Shown here one piece after another: positions 44,172-55,037 of a stretch of DNA of 64,000 bases. The translations under genes were made by a program, and so were the position numbers. How positions within the stretch are numbered: the first letter of the stretch is position 1; every line of letters begins with the position of its first letter. The stretch lies in assembly GCA_028095005.1 (NCBI GenBank), contig CM051459.1, positions 315,458,513 through 315,522,512 on the forward strand, in the 5' to 3' direction. Under the pieces are notes generated by a model. It had not been told where the DNA came from. It was given only the letters and a program-made list of their open reading frames with translations, and searched no databases. The stretch is from Rhynchospora pubera (taxonomy: Eukaryota > Streptophyta > Magnoliopsida > Poales > Cyperaceae).

Positions 44172-47100
44172 CTAAAATAATACCCCATACATGAAGTCCA
44201 TAACCTCCGAAACGACTGCATCAACGTCTTCGTTTTTATATGGTTGTCCAACCGGTTCGATATACTGCAATTTGATCATTAACAATTGATAAAGTCAAAT
44301 AATTTTGTAAACCCTAAGCCCTAAACCAATAAAAATATGAAATCCTAAAATAATAAATCGGCTTAACATTATCTCAGGGAATTCTCCGACCGTAGTCCAA
44401 CTACTTAATATCGCCCTCATGTTGAGCATTGTGAAATATCCACACTCTATGCCGCCCCTTTGTATCGGTCCCTAATTAAGATTCCAACAAAAGAAACACA
44501 ATCTTTTTTATTTAATTTCAATTTCACAAACAAATAATATCTTAAACTGATAACTTCTGTACCTTAATTCGGTACCAATCAAATCCTGTTCTGCTCTTTT
44601 GGCTATATCTTCCGGCTTCCACTAAATACCGCTTGTATACCCTGCATGCAATATTATTTAAAACAACAAAATCTAATATTTTTTAATTTGAAAAATCTCA
44701 TCATGTTTAACTTAATTCAAAAATAGAAACTTACGAAGATGTGAATGGCTTAATATATAACTTTGGATTCTTGCGTTCCAGAGAATCAACAAAGTGAACG
44801 GTGCGCTTCTCGGCATTAATAACAAGGACAACCCAATGAAACCTGTAATTAATAGAGATTTATTATTTTGGTGGAATTAAAGGAAACTAAAAAATTCTTT
44901 CATTAGTAGCCATATTGGTTATATTTCTTACTGCTGATTATACGGCAAAACAAGATAGGAGGATGGATTATCCATGAATGCTCTCGTTAGGTAATTCACC
45001 GCACCGAGTTCTTCGTGTTTGAATTTCCACTCAGCCAATAACTCTGGATCCAGTACGGTAATGCTCTTGGAGAACTCATTCTCTTCTTGCCTTGTTGAAA
45101 GTTCTTCCATCCAAAATCTGCAAACATGGATATCAAAATTCAACAATTTCAATTTTGAATGAATTGAATGAAGAAAAAAATAAACATTAAAGTTGAAAAA
45201 TTCAAACCAGCAGTAAAATTTCACAATCGATTGAGATAGCTCCTCCCTTTTAAAACATTCGACAATATCCTCGACATTAACGTTGAACTTAACATCGCCA
45301 TCATGCGTACCCCAAGGATTGCAATTAGGCAGCTCAAAGTTCTTCTCTTCTTCTGGTTGGAGCATCAACAGTCTGTATACTGCTTGTTCGGATGGGCTCA
45401 GCCTGTCAATAATATCATTAGGGAGGAGTGGATCACGAGTAACAAACGACCCCGCACTTGGGACCTTTGGACTCTCCTCCACATTCTTCGCCGCCTCCTT
45501 CGCCTTTGGCTTCTTTTTGGCCGGCTTCTTTTTGGTCAAACTCTGCATTGAATGACATCATATTAATAAGTCATTAGGAGAAATGTATGAAACAGATTGT
45601 CATAATTAAATAAAACGATACCTTGTGGCCTATGTCCACCAAAAATGACGGCCATGGGAATCGGCCCCCTATATTATTTCCCAATAGCTCATCTGACCTA
45701 CCAGGGACATGCCATTCACGAAATTCATCGCCTACTCGGAGAAGATGGACATACAATTGTTGATCAGTTAGAGGCACGCCGTGTACGATCTGACCAATAA
45801 CACTCGGAATAATATTTCCTTCGGCCATCTTAATCCTCTGGTTGTTGTGATCAAGAGAAAAGAGATCGCACGGCATTTCTTCCTGAAATTCAGTTCAATC
45901 AGAAACTCTAATGCTGCCAAAAATAAATATAAAGAGAAAAGAGAAAAATGATTAATATGAACCTGAACAACGCTTCTCGGATCCGGAGGCATATAGCTTG
46001 AGGCAACCGTTCGGAATAACTCTTCGTTTGGCATTCCTGAGTCTACCTCAGCTTCAACGAATGGCTGATACGGCGTCACAAATTGCTGTGGTGCTTGAAT
46101 CTGCAATCCGCTACTGGCCAACCATTGTTTCACGTCCTGAAAATTATGAAGCAACTGGATAATGAAGAATAGTTTTCATTCATTTTGATTACATTTTGAT
46201 TGTCAAAAAGGATTACCTGAAAAGCTTGTTGTCTCGCCGCATTCATTATCTCCTCAGAGTGAATCAAGTCCCTTTTGGTTTTCTCAGCGGCTTCAGCTGC
46301 GACCCTGCTCATCAATTCTTCAATCTGGTCTGGTGTCATCCATCCTTCATGCGCATCCTTTCTAGATTTTCTTTTATACACATCTTCCTTCTTGGTCCAT
46401 AAAGGATATCCCCTGATTCTTCCTGGATGTTCCGGCCTGTCAACCGCCCGATTTAAGACTTCTTGTTCCGGTATTGACCCAGAATTGATTTCACCAGACA
46501 TGGCACTCAACCGACTGAATGCCTCAATAGTCGACGAATCAGAGCTATGGAACGTGTAAGTATCCAACAAGCAACAAACAAATCTTATTAATAATCACAA
46601 AACAGAATTTGAAGTTAGCATATATAACAAGTCTTTACATGTGTAAGTACCTTTATCCTTCGTAGCCACAGTCCTTCCCATGAAATACCTTTGACTCCTC
46701 GGTTTCAAATCGCCGATGGTAATGCTTGTGGAACCGGCCCCTTCAGAATCTCCGGGTATGACAATCTTGTCTGTAGGTTTCCATGAACCTTTTTTTCCTC
46801 TATAGCCAGTGGAACCCATCCTATGAGGCTCTTTCCATTTCTTTCTCAACTCCTTCGCTTTGTTGCTCTTTTGTACAAAATCTGCACCCGTCCTTTTCTT
46901 GAAAAATTCTTCCCATTCCTTTTGTGAGATTGGGTGTTTATCGCATGGATTTTTTGGATTGTTTGGATCGGCATTTGTGATGTACTCCTCAGCAATCCTA
47001 CTTCTATAAGCCCTGTGACTTATGCCCATCGCTTTGAGAGTATTGTTCATGGCTTTATCATCTTCGATGTTGAACATTTTCTGAAACATAACGAAACGTT

Positions 47101-47470
47101 AGTTAATTGGTAGCATAGAAATTTAAATTAGATGATTTAAGTGAAAATTTATTCACCTTGATGTCCAACCACAACTCAAGTCTGGTTTCCTTTGAAACGT
47201 CCTTCCGCCAATCATTAATTGTGATTGGCACTCTTGTTCTAGCCAGATACCCGCAATATGATGCAAATTTGTTCACCGCCTCTTCAGTACCAATTGGCAC
47301 TCCTTCTTTGTCAAATTTAATCTCAAACTTTTCCCCAGCAGCTTTTTTCCTCCTAAACTCTTCCATTGTCGTTCTGCTCCTTTTCTTTATTTCGAACGTT
47401 GTGACCTCCTCATCGCTGGATTCTGTACCAGCCTGTTACCCTGTAAATCTCTATCTTGGTCTCCAGACAT
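44172..47470 (-). pseudogene. CACTA second gene: TNPA-like (Transposase_24) and DUF8039-like regions with C-terminal Ulp1-type cysteine protease; lightly decayed
   Basis: I read eleven exons: 47470-47157, 47080-46651, 46544-46217, 46136-45963, 45882-45622, 45542-45208, 45117-44932, 44842-44735, 44641-44563, 44471-about 44374 and 44264-44172. The N-terminal part (KFDKEGVPIGTEEAV, YLARTRVPITINDW, NKAKELRKKWKEPH) is of the plant Ptta/En/Spm Transposase_24 type. A middle part (IVHGVPLTDQQLYVHLL) resembles DUF8039. The C-terminus has the C48 (Ulp1/SENP) residues: His in RFHWVV, Asp in HFVDSL, Gln in GPIQRGG, Cys in IECGYFTM. Damage: a shift near 47405-47430, phase lost between exons 2 and 3, TGA at the exon 6/7 junction, and the last donor reading ATAATG. 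C48 enzymes cleave SUMO-like modifiers. Confidence 0.7.
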
Positions 47471-47519
47471 ATCTATTAACAAATAATTAACAACAATGAA
47501 AGCAATCAAATCAAGTTAA

Positions 47520-47660
47520 CATAAACATAAACATAAACAAACATAAACATAAACATAAACAACATAAACAAAATATATTAACATAAACATAAACATTAAA
47601 CGACAAGTTCAATCTCAAATAACAAAATACATTAACATAAACATAAACATTCAGTTGGAT
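47520..47660. repeat. acataa(ac) short tandem repeats
   Basis: Repeated aacataaac units between the SIM-repeat ORF and the Ulp1-type gene, in a probable intron or intergenic spacer. Confidence 0.8.
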
Positions 47661-47705
47661 AAGAGAACCCTAATACTAAACCAAACATAAATCTAAATCC
47701 TAAAA

Positions 47706-48050
47706 CTAGTCTTCATCATCCGACAAAACAATGACTTCATCATCATCATCCGACAAAACAATGACTTCATCATCATCATCCGACAAAACAATGACTTCAT
47801 CATCATCATCCGACAAAACAATGACTTCTTCTCTCCATTCTGTGTACGGTGCCACAAGCTTGTCAATTAAAAACTTGAAAAAAATTGCAAGTTGTTCATA
47901 TTTTGAGAGGCTCGGTTGCCCCTGGTTTTGAGAGGCTTGGTTTTGGTTCGTTTGATTTTGAGAGGATGGATTGGCACGAATTTTGCGCCTAACGTACACT
48001 CGTTCGATCGGCTTTTTTCCCTTTGAATTGCTTCCTTCACCTTTCTCCAT
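47706..48050 (-). CDS. CACTA-2 small protein with four tandem SUMO-interacting-type motifs
   Basis: A 114-residue frame from ATG at 48050. It has a basic N-terminus (MEKGEGSNSKGKKPIERVYV, then RRKIRA), an Asn/Gln-rich stretch (QNQTNQNQASQNQ), a short helical region (YEQLAIFFKFLIDKLVAPY) and a C-terminus made of four copies of EVIVLSDDDD (30-bp DNA repeats, 47706-47830). V-I-V-L followed by Ser and Asp is a textbook SUMO-interacting motif. It may be a separate gene, or a 5' exon of the Ulp1-type gene 236 bp downstream. There is no stop or shift. Family unknown. Confidence 0.55.
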   Translation of the reverse strand: MEKGEGSNSKGKKPIERVYVRRKIRANPSSQNQTNQNQASQNQGQPSLSKYEQLAIFFKFLIDKLVAPYTEWREEVIVLSDDDDEVIVLSDDDDEVIVLSDDDDEVIVLSDDED

Positions 48051-48225
48051 TACTACCTAATTGAGATAATAAATTCTTACAAAATAATTGAGATAATAAT
48101 TTCTTACAAAATAAATTCTTACCTAATTGAGATAATAAATTCTTACAACATAGATAAAACATCAATTCTTACACAAATTAAGGTTCACACATCATAGACA
48201 ATAATTTAGATAAATAGATAATAGC

Positions 48226-48352
48226 CTAAGGTTCAAAAATTACACATTTAGCAATGTTCATACAAAATAGCATAGATAATTATTAAACCCTAATTTCACT
48301 CCTTCTCTTCCTCCACTATCTCCTCTAGCACCTCCTCTGGCACCTATTACCA
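48226..48352 (-). repeat. Segment shared with CACTA-1 (inverted copy of 33855-33984)
   Basis: The reverse complement matches 33855-33984 at all but about three positions. It covers the acidic C-terminal codons, stop and 3' flank of the small CACTA gene. It places CACTA-2 in the same family and orients it. Confidence 0.85.
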
Positions 48353-49651
48353 TCATGGAAATACCTGAAGCTTGCATTACAGCGACGGAACCCAAAGTCT
48401 TGCCAATCAGTGCCCAGCTTGAATGGTACACTCCCATCTGGGACTATCTAACCACAGGACAGTTACCAGCGGACAAACTTGCTGCGCGAAGAATTAAGAG
48501 ATGGGCACCCGAGTTTACCATCTTGGAGGGAGAATTATTGAAAAAGGGATATCGTAAGCCCCGGCTCGTTTGCATCAGTGAATCGGAAGGCAGAAAACTG
48601 ATTGATGAGGTACATGGTGGCATATGTGACAGCCATCAAAGCCCTTACACCATTGACAAGCGCATCGAAAGGGAGGGCTATTTCTGGCCAACCATGAGAA
48701 AAGACATGATCGACATCGTGCGACGGTGTGAACGATCCCAATACCATTCTCGTGTTTCACGAAGGCCTCCCGCCTCCCTGAACACCATTGCAAGTCCCTG
48801 GCCTTTCGATGTATGGGGAATAGATACTAGGCCCCTTCCCGACAGCAAGAGCAAACCTGCGTTTCTTGGTCGTGGCGGTCGAGTACTTCACCAAGTGGAT
48901 AGAAGCAAAACCACTTGCCTTGATAACCTCTCCACGGATAGCTGACTTTGTCAAGCACAACATTGTCTATCGTTATGGCATACCTCATACCATCATATCT
49001 GACAATGGTCGACAGTTCACAGGCGCGCCATTTCAAGATATGTGTGAAGGGTTCAGAATACTTTCTCTCTTCTCTTCAGTCAGTCACCCGCAAACCAATG
49101 GATTGGCTGAAGTTTCCAATCGAACCATATTGGAAGGACTTAAGAAGAAGGTTGAGGGCAGCAAGGGAGCATGGCCCGACTTCCTTGATGAGATCCTATG
49201 GTCTTACAACACCACCCCAAGAACTGCAACTGGGCGATCCCCCTTCGCCATGGTATATGGAATGGAGGCTGTCACCCCCATGGAAATCATGCAGCCCACA
49301 TTGCGCACCATCGCTTATGAGTGGACCAAAAACAATGAGAAAAAGTTAGTGGAACTGGAAGCGATTTATGAGCTACGCGAGGAAGCGCGCGCAAGGATGG
49401 CCGAATATCAGCGAAAGATGCGCAAAAACTTCGACAAAAAGGTCGCCCCAAAACACTTCCAACCTGGTGATTGGGTATTGAGGAGCGTGGAAGCAACTGG
49501 GAAACACATCGGAAAGCTTGATCCCGCTTGGGATGGCCCTTTTATTGTGACTCGGTCCATAGAAGGGCGAGCGCACAGGTTGCAAGACCTAGCAGGGCGC
49601 GATCTTCCCAATGCCTGGAACGCTATTCATCTGCGTAAATTTTACAAGTGA
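48353..49651 (+). pseudogene. Ty3/gypsy (Tat-type) element 3 pol fragment: integrase
   Basis: The first frame (from about 48355) covers the linker and zinc-binding region (WDYLTTGQLPADKLAARRIK, DEVHGGICDSHQSPYTIDKR, YFWPTMRKDMIDIVRRC). After a frameshift near 48850-48870 the second frame covers the core and C-terminus (YFTKWIEAKPLALITSP, SDNGRQFTG, NGLAEVSNRTI, LWSYNTTPRTATGRSPFAM, FQPGDWVLRSV, WDGPFIVTRS) and ends K* at 49651. The zinc finger reads CERS instead of CxxC, so one ligand is lost. The second catalytic Asp (SDNG) and the Glu (GLAE) are present. Everything 5' of the integrase is missing at the junction with CACTA-2. Confidence 0.85.
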
Positions 49652-49939
49652 TCAGCGACACCCCCCCAAGCAATTGACTTCGATGGAGCAGTACCGTAGC
49701 ATAGGCCTCCAGGGACGAAGTGAAGCAACCTTAGGATTAAATTAGTTAAAATTTGTACCTTTTTGCATGCTGTTTAATTTCTCTTTAAGCAATGTAACAC
49801 AATGAAGGGAACTTTGTACCCAATCTGCATATCAAAGTGTACTTTGCAAAATTCAGTGAAATGTTTTCTCTCCAGAGCGCAAAATTGTCGTTACTTTGGA
49901 ATTCATTGTTATAAATTTTTCATGAATTACTTACATTAT

Positions 49940-50440
49940 GGCAAGACTTTCGCCGCACAACCATGCGCAGTCTTCCATCACAACAGACCTTAGTCGCATA
50001 GCCATGCGCAGTCTGCCATCAAACAGACGTTAGCCGCACAACCATGCGCAGTCTGCCATCACAACAGACTTAAGCCACACAACCATGCGCAGTCTGCCAT
50101 CACAACAGACCTTAGCCGCACAACCATGCGCAGTCAGCCATCACAACAGACTTTAGCCGCACAACCATGCGCAGTCTGCCATCACAACAGACTTTAGCCC
50201 CACAACCATGCGCAGTCTGCCATCACAACAGACCTTAGCCGCAGAACCATGCGCAGTCTGCCATCACAACAGACCTTAGCCGCATAACCATGCGCAGTCT
50301 GCCATGACAACAGACCTTAGCCGCATAGCCATGCGCAGTCTGCCATCACGACAGACCTTAGCCGCATAGCCATGCGCAATCTGCTAGCACGACATACATC
50401 AGCCGCATGGCCATTCCCAATCTGCCATATAACAAACGAC
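49940..50440. repeat. About 41-bp tandem repeat, 12 copies, each with two small hairpins
   Basis: The unit contains (tt)agccgcacaaccatgcgc followed by agtctgccatcacaacagac. It has CGCA...TGCG and GTCTG...CAGAC inverted repeats. Copies are regular from about 49949 to 50360 and decay at the right edge (50400-50460). It lies in the spacer between pol and the antisense gene, like 898-2350 in element 1. Confidence 0.9.
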
Positions 50441-50715
50441 AGCCGTGCCGTCAAAACAGACATTATCCGTCGCCAGTAACTTTGGCCAACATTAATCCTA
50501 AGATTCGAGTAGTCGGTCATACATACGAATTTATCAAAATTTAGTAAAGCCATTTCATCAAAGAAGCAAATATTTGTTTCCCGACATACACGGCGAAATT
50601 TAAGGATACAACCCAACTACCTCGGGCCACAATTCCTATCCGGCATTTAATACGTTCAATCTCGCATTTATTTCAACATGACAAGAGGGGGCCCACCATT
50701 GTCGGTGCCGGGACA

Positions 50716-50735
50716 CCTATAAATAGGGGGGTTAC
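50716..50735 (+). promoter_or_regulatory. TATA-like promoter in the element 3 spacer
   Basis: cctataaatagggggg is a strong TATA context on the plus strand, followed by a pyrimidine-rich leader-like stretch. No convincing gene follows (51189-51543 is open but unrecognised). It could be a remnant of another LTR or a promoter for an untranslated transcript. Confidence 0.35.
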
Positions 50736-50739
50736 CCCA

Positions 50740-52005
50740 CAATGATTTTCATCCCAAGAGCCTCCATTCCTTTTCCCTCTTCCCAAGATCTCAAACACCT
50801 TCTTTCTTCCTTAAGAAAGACAAAAAACAAAGCAAACACAAACAAGAGATTGAGTAAAAATGGCCAAAAATAAAGAAAAAAAAAGAGAGAAAGAGAAAAG
50901 GACGGAAGGTATAGTAAAGCAGCTGATGAGTCCGGGAAGGTATAGTAGAGCAGGTAGCCTTGCTTGACCGTGTACGCAAGCAAGACATCCGTCGAGTGGG
51001 TTTGGGCGGCGGAGCCGAGAGTAAATGAAAATAACAAAACTCAGCCGTTTCAAACCCACATAAACGAAGACGACGACGGTGACAGAGCGTTATTGCAAGC
51101 TTGGCCCCCAATGCAGGCGACCTTACCATATCTAAATTAGAGGTCGCCCTCGAATAGCCGATCGCCAACCATCAACGACAGATGGGGAATGCTCGGCGCG
51201 AGAGAGAGGGCAAGCTTATATCATGGGTCATTCCCTTTGGAGAGGAAGGAGCAAGATCGCCGCAGACACCTCGTCAAAGGAGGTATCAACTTCGACGCCA
51301 ATAAATGTCGCGGTGATGCACACTTTCTACATAACCAAAGGAGCCCAGTCCAACGCAGCGTCGTCTTCAAGCGTGATGGTAGAAGAGAGTAGCTCTCCAG
51401 TCGACCTCCATCACGATAAAAGGGGAGTCATAGGGACAAAAGAAAGACAACATCCCTTATGTGCAATGACTCCTCGCCCCCCTTTAGTTAGGAAAGAAAG
51501 TCAACATCCCTTAGCCTCGTTAGGCATGTATCACCTAAGATAAGATATGATGTACTTTTATGGAATATAATAAGTTCAAGCATGTTCATACATCATTTTC
51601 TTCTTTTAAATTACTGCCTGAATGTGCTCCTTTTCTTTTCAAACTTTGTCTACGCTATGTTATGTTTTCGTCGCACTCAGCGCCCTAACATCGTCGATTT
51701 TCCTACTTTTATCAAACATGCATTCTTGCTTACATTTCATAATGAGTTCAAATCTTGTCTCGCGCATTAACTTCGGCGCTCCCTTCGTTCTACCATATGA
51801 TGTTTATCGTCAAAATCTGGACTTACTTATGCAACAACAAGTCGCAAAGACAACAAGTAATAACAAAGCAATTACATAATCCAACAAACAGCAACAAAAC
51901 AGTCATATAATCGAGTCGCACGAGATAAGTCTTTTAAAGAAAATACCATAATCCAAAAGGTTCACGTTTACATAATAGCATACAACAAATGATGAAACAT
52001 GGAAC
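50740..52005. other. Unassigned part of the element 3 spacer
   Basis: Between the TATA-like site and the end of the antisense gene I see only unrecognised open frames (e.g. 51223-51543, Ser-rich) and mixed-composition sequence. No gene is supported. The right end is probably the 3' UTR of the antisense gene. Confidence 0.4.
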
Positions 52006-52011
52006 AAAAAC

Positions 52012-55000
52012 TCATGGCTCTCCATCTACATCACCGCCTAAAGAACCACTAGGGAGACTAAAATCACTTAGCTGGAGATCTGGATGGAGCAAGTTATACT
52101 CCCTTTGTTCGTTCATCATCTGGTCAAATTGCTCAGAAATGTTCAGTGACCCTGCCCCCTCGGCATGATGCGGGGAAAGGCGAGCAAGATCTTCCGCTAA
52201 CTCGGCAACAGGCCCAGCCTCCCCAAAGGTGTTTACCCCCGCAGACCTCTCCTCGTCAGAGCCTTCCTCGTCTTCATCTTCGGCTTCAACCTCCTCCCTA
52301 GAAGGACGAGTTATGTCTGTGGGCCAAACAACGCCAGAGCTTGACCAGGGGTAGCGAGGAGTCAAGAGAGGCTTCGTTACTTCCATACCTAACTCAACCA
52401 CTCGGTCACCCTCCTCATCTTGACAAATAAGATCACCACTTTCCTCATCCCAACGACACTGCGATAGGGCGACGTCAGGCTCTGGCGCAGGGTCTATAAT
52501 CCCAAACTCCTCTCGGGTAAATGGGTAATACTGACGCAGCTGATCACATTTCAACTTCAACATGTAATGAAGACCCCAGCAAACGAGGCGGGTAGCTGCA
52601 GCTTGGGCACCTGTGGATTGAAGGAATGCCTGAAGAAAGTCATGGGACGAGCGGACTTCTCCCTTATTAGTACGAACTTCTTTGCCTTTGGAAGTGGCAG
52701 GGAGAGACTTCAATCTCTCTATCTCGGCTTGCAGCTCAGCAAGACGAACGGAGGATTCCTGCAACAGCGAAGAGGTCTGGACAACTTCCGAATGAAACTG
52801 GGCCTTCTCAGACGCCAACCTATCCTTTTCAGATGCAAGCTGATCCTTTTCGGCCTTCACCCGAGACACCTCTTCACCAAGGCCAGCCAATTTTTGATTC
52901 TTTTTCTGAAGCTCGTCCAGTAATTCCTTAGTTTTTTGTTCCAAAGCCTCATTGGCTAGCTTCAACTTTGCCAATTCAGCTATTCGCTCTTTCTCTTGGC
53001 GCGCCACCTTCTCGCATGTTTTCTTCCAGTCTGATATGGCCCCATCTCGTTGGAGAATAAGCTCCTTGGCTTTCTCCAGTTGTTGGTCGTGTTGATCCAG
53101 CGATATTTGCGCGGCAGATAGCTGATTCTGAAGGTCAACATTGACGCGGGAGGCGCGACTCAACGTCTCAGACATCATATCTTTGTCTGCTTCAGCAGTC
53201 TGCGCACGAACCAGCAGAGTATCCTGGGCGGCAGCAAATTTTTCAAACAACGCAGTCATTTCAGCCTTGTCTTCGTCAGAAGCGCGGTTCGCAAAAGAGA
53301 ACTGCGACAGATCCACCTTGAAGCCCCAGTCTGATTCTTGCTCTCCACGAAGCACGCGAAGCTCTTTGTCGATTTTGGCATTCCTTTCCGCCAAAGAAGA
53401 CAACGACTTCATCCAAGCACTTCCGAAATTGCGAGAGTGACCATGGACACTCGCCTGGAGACATCCCAACTCCATCAGTAAAGAATGCATCCGCATGAAC
53501 TTGTCCTCCATTGATAAGCCAGAAAGCGAATCACTAATTTGTGGACATAAGTCCAAAGACACGCGATGCAGGGAGGCAGCAAGACGAGGCACCTACGCAA
53601 TTAAACATCTTAGTTATTTTTTATATAAAAAAAGGGGGAACGACGAGGATGAGCAAGATAAACAAAGAGTGAAACCTGGATCTTGGAAGGATCCACGTTT
53701 ATTCTAGGGAGGCGCAGAGAAACTTTCTCATCTTCATGAATCTTCCTGACGCGAGCTGTGCGCCAGGAATCATCAGGAGTAGTTAGGCGACGCTGGGAAG
53801 AAGAGGAAGGGTGAGCCGGTGCAGATCTTTCACCAACAGGTGTCTTCCCAGATGCTTTTTCGAATGTCTGTCTTGGCGCGGCAGGTATCGCCAATTCACC
53901 ACCAACAGACGATCCAGGGAAGTCTGGGGGAGTCGGCGATGAATGTTTCGAGGAACCTTCGACACGTTTTCTCTTTTTTGTTTCCTTTGCCGCCGATCCT
54001 CCCTCGGCCAACACTCTTTTCGCTGGGGTTTTCTCAGATGTCCGCGCGGTTTTGGGATGCTGAGAAGTGCGAGAAGAAGCAGGCTTAGAACCCTTAGAGC
54101 CGCCCCCCTTGGCAATCTTAAACATAGCAGAGGCCTTGGGGACGGAAGTAGACGCCTTTTTGACAGGAGAAACTTTTGTAACAGGAAGAGCCTTGGTAGT
54201 TGGAGGCTCGATTGGCGGTGGTGATCCTTCCCCTTCCTCTTCAGGAGGAGGGGAATAGTTAAGCTGTTGTAGGGGTAGCTCCTCGTCTGCGACAAAATCA
54301 GGCTCGATGCATTCAGCGAAGGTGCGATCATCTGCTACAGGGCTACCCCCATCCCAACACAATTGGTAGCCCCCCTGAGAGGTTCTGCCCAGATGAGTTA
54401 TTATGGCATATTCATCCTCGGTAGGTTCTGGGAATTCTACCTTGGTGAACCCAGTGGAGGTCATGTTCCAATCCAAACAGACGCCTATCCCGTCCATCAA
54501 GGTCCCTCGACAGAAAGCGAAGTTCTCCTCCCAGTTGCCTATTTTTCTAGGTTTATTGGCGAATAAACGACGCACAGTTCTGATGGTACAGAACTCGCTA
54601 TGGCGGCAGAATTTGAAATAATATCCAAATAGCCCCACAGTGGGAGTAACCTTAGCCTTAAAGCCTATGTCTGCAAAGTTCACCGTAAGCAAACGCTCAA
54701 TGGAGGTGACGCAACACCAGGCGACAGGAAGAAGTTGGCCTGGAGGAACTTTCACCATATTGAGAAGTGCGCATTGAAACGGCGACAAGGGTAGGCGTAT
54801 TCCCCACCATGCAGATTTAGCGAAGAGCACCCTTCCCTTTGAAGTTTCAAAAGGGCGGTCCAGTTTACTCGCTCCTTCCACATGCAACTCGCTCTCCTCT
54901 GGATCATCAAAAACCAAACTCCTTTTGAACTTGGTTATTTTCGATTCGATCCAGGGATGTGATTCGAAACCTCTGGACAGGGGGAATTTACTCCGAATTT

Positions 55001-55037
55001 TCTTAGAGTCTGAACTCCTGAAAACCTTCTTAGGCAT
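52012..55037 (-). CDS. Antisense gene of Tat-type element 3: gypsy-type transposon domain plus long coiled coil, two exons
   Basis: Exon 1 is 55037-53676 (454 codons, MPKKVFRSSDSKK...PSKIQ) and exon 2 is 53592-52012. They join in phase 0 through a GT-AG intron to give 980 residues with no stop or shift. Residues about 30-230 (LPLSPFQCALLNMVKVPPGQ, VGLFGYYFKFCRHSEF, GNWEENFAFC) resemble the plant 'putative gypsy type transposon' domain (PF04195). Next comes a Ser/Pro/Lys-rich stretch with a basic cluster (KETKKRKRVEGSSKH, a possible nuclear signal). A long coiled coil follows (about 560-760, e.g. VSRVKAEKDQLASEKDRLAS), then an acidic C-terminus. I preferred ATG 55037 over 55070 because of its position and charge. 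The role is unknown; it runs opposite to pol. Confidence 0.75.

Larger units (their letters stand above)
43450..48352 (-). mobile_element. CACTA element 2, 3' part (other end lost at 48352)
   Basis: The outer end starts CACTACGCGAAATTTCG at 43450. Palindromes of the same type as CACTA-1 follow, then a TNPA/Ulp1-type gene and a SIM-repeat ORF, both on the minus strand, and a segment shared (inverted) with CACTA-1. Beyond 48352 a Ty3 pol fragment begins abruptly, so the transposase-bearing half is missing. Insertion was into an nsLTP exon. Confidence 0.8.

Noticed and set aside
49940..50440. Regular direct repeats resembling a CRISPR array
   Set aside because: The repeats are head-to-tail without unique spacers, in a plant retrotransposon spacer; no cas-like genes are present.
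50732..51168. Three overlapping minus-strand ORFs near the TATA-like site
   Set aside because: They are shadows of a pyrimidine/purine-biased leader; no domain.
53141..54258. Plus-strand ORFs opposite the coiled-coil gene
   Set aside because: They are complementary shadows of the uninterrupted two-exon antisense gene.
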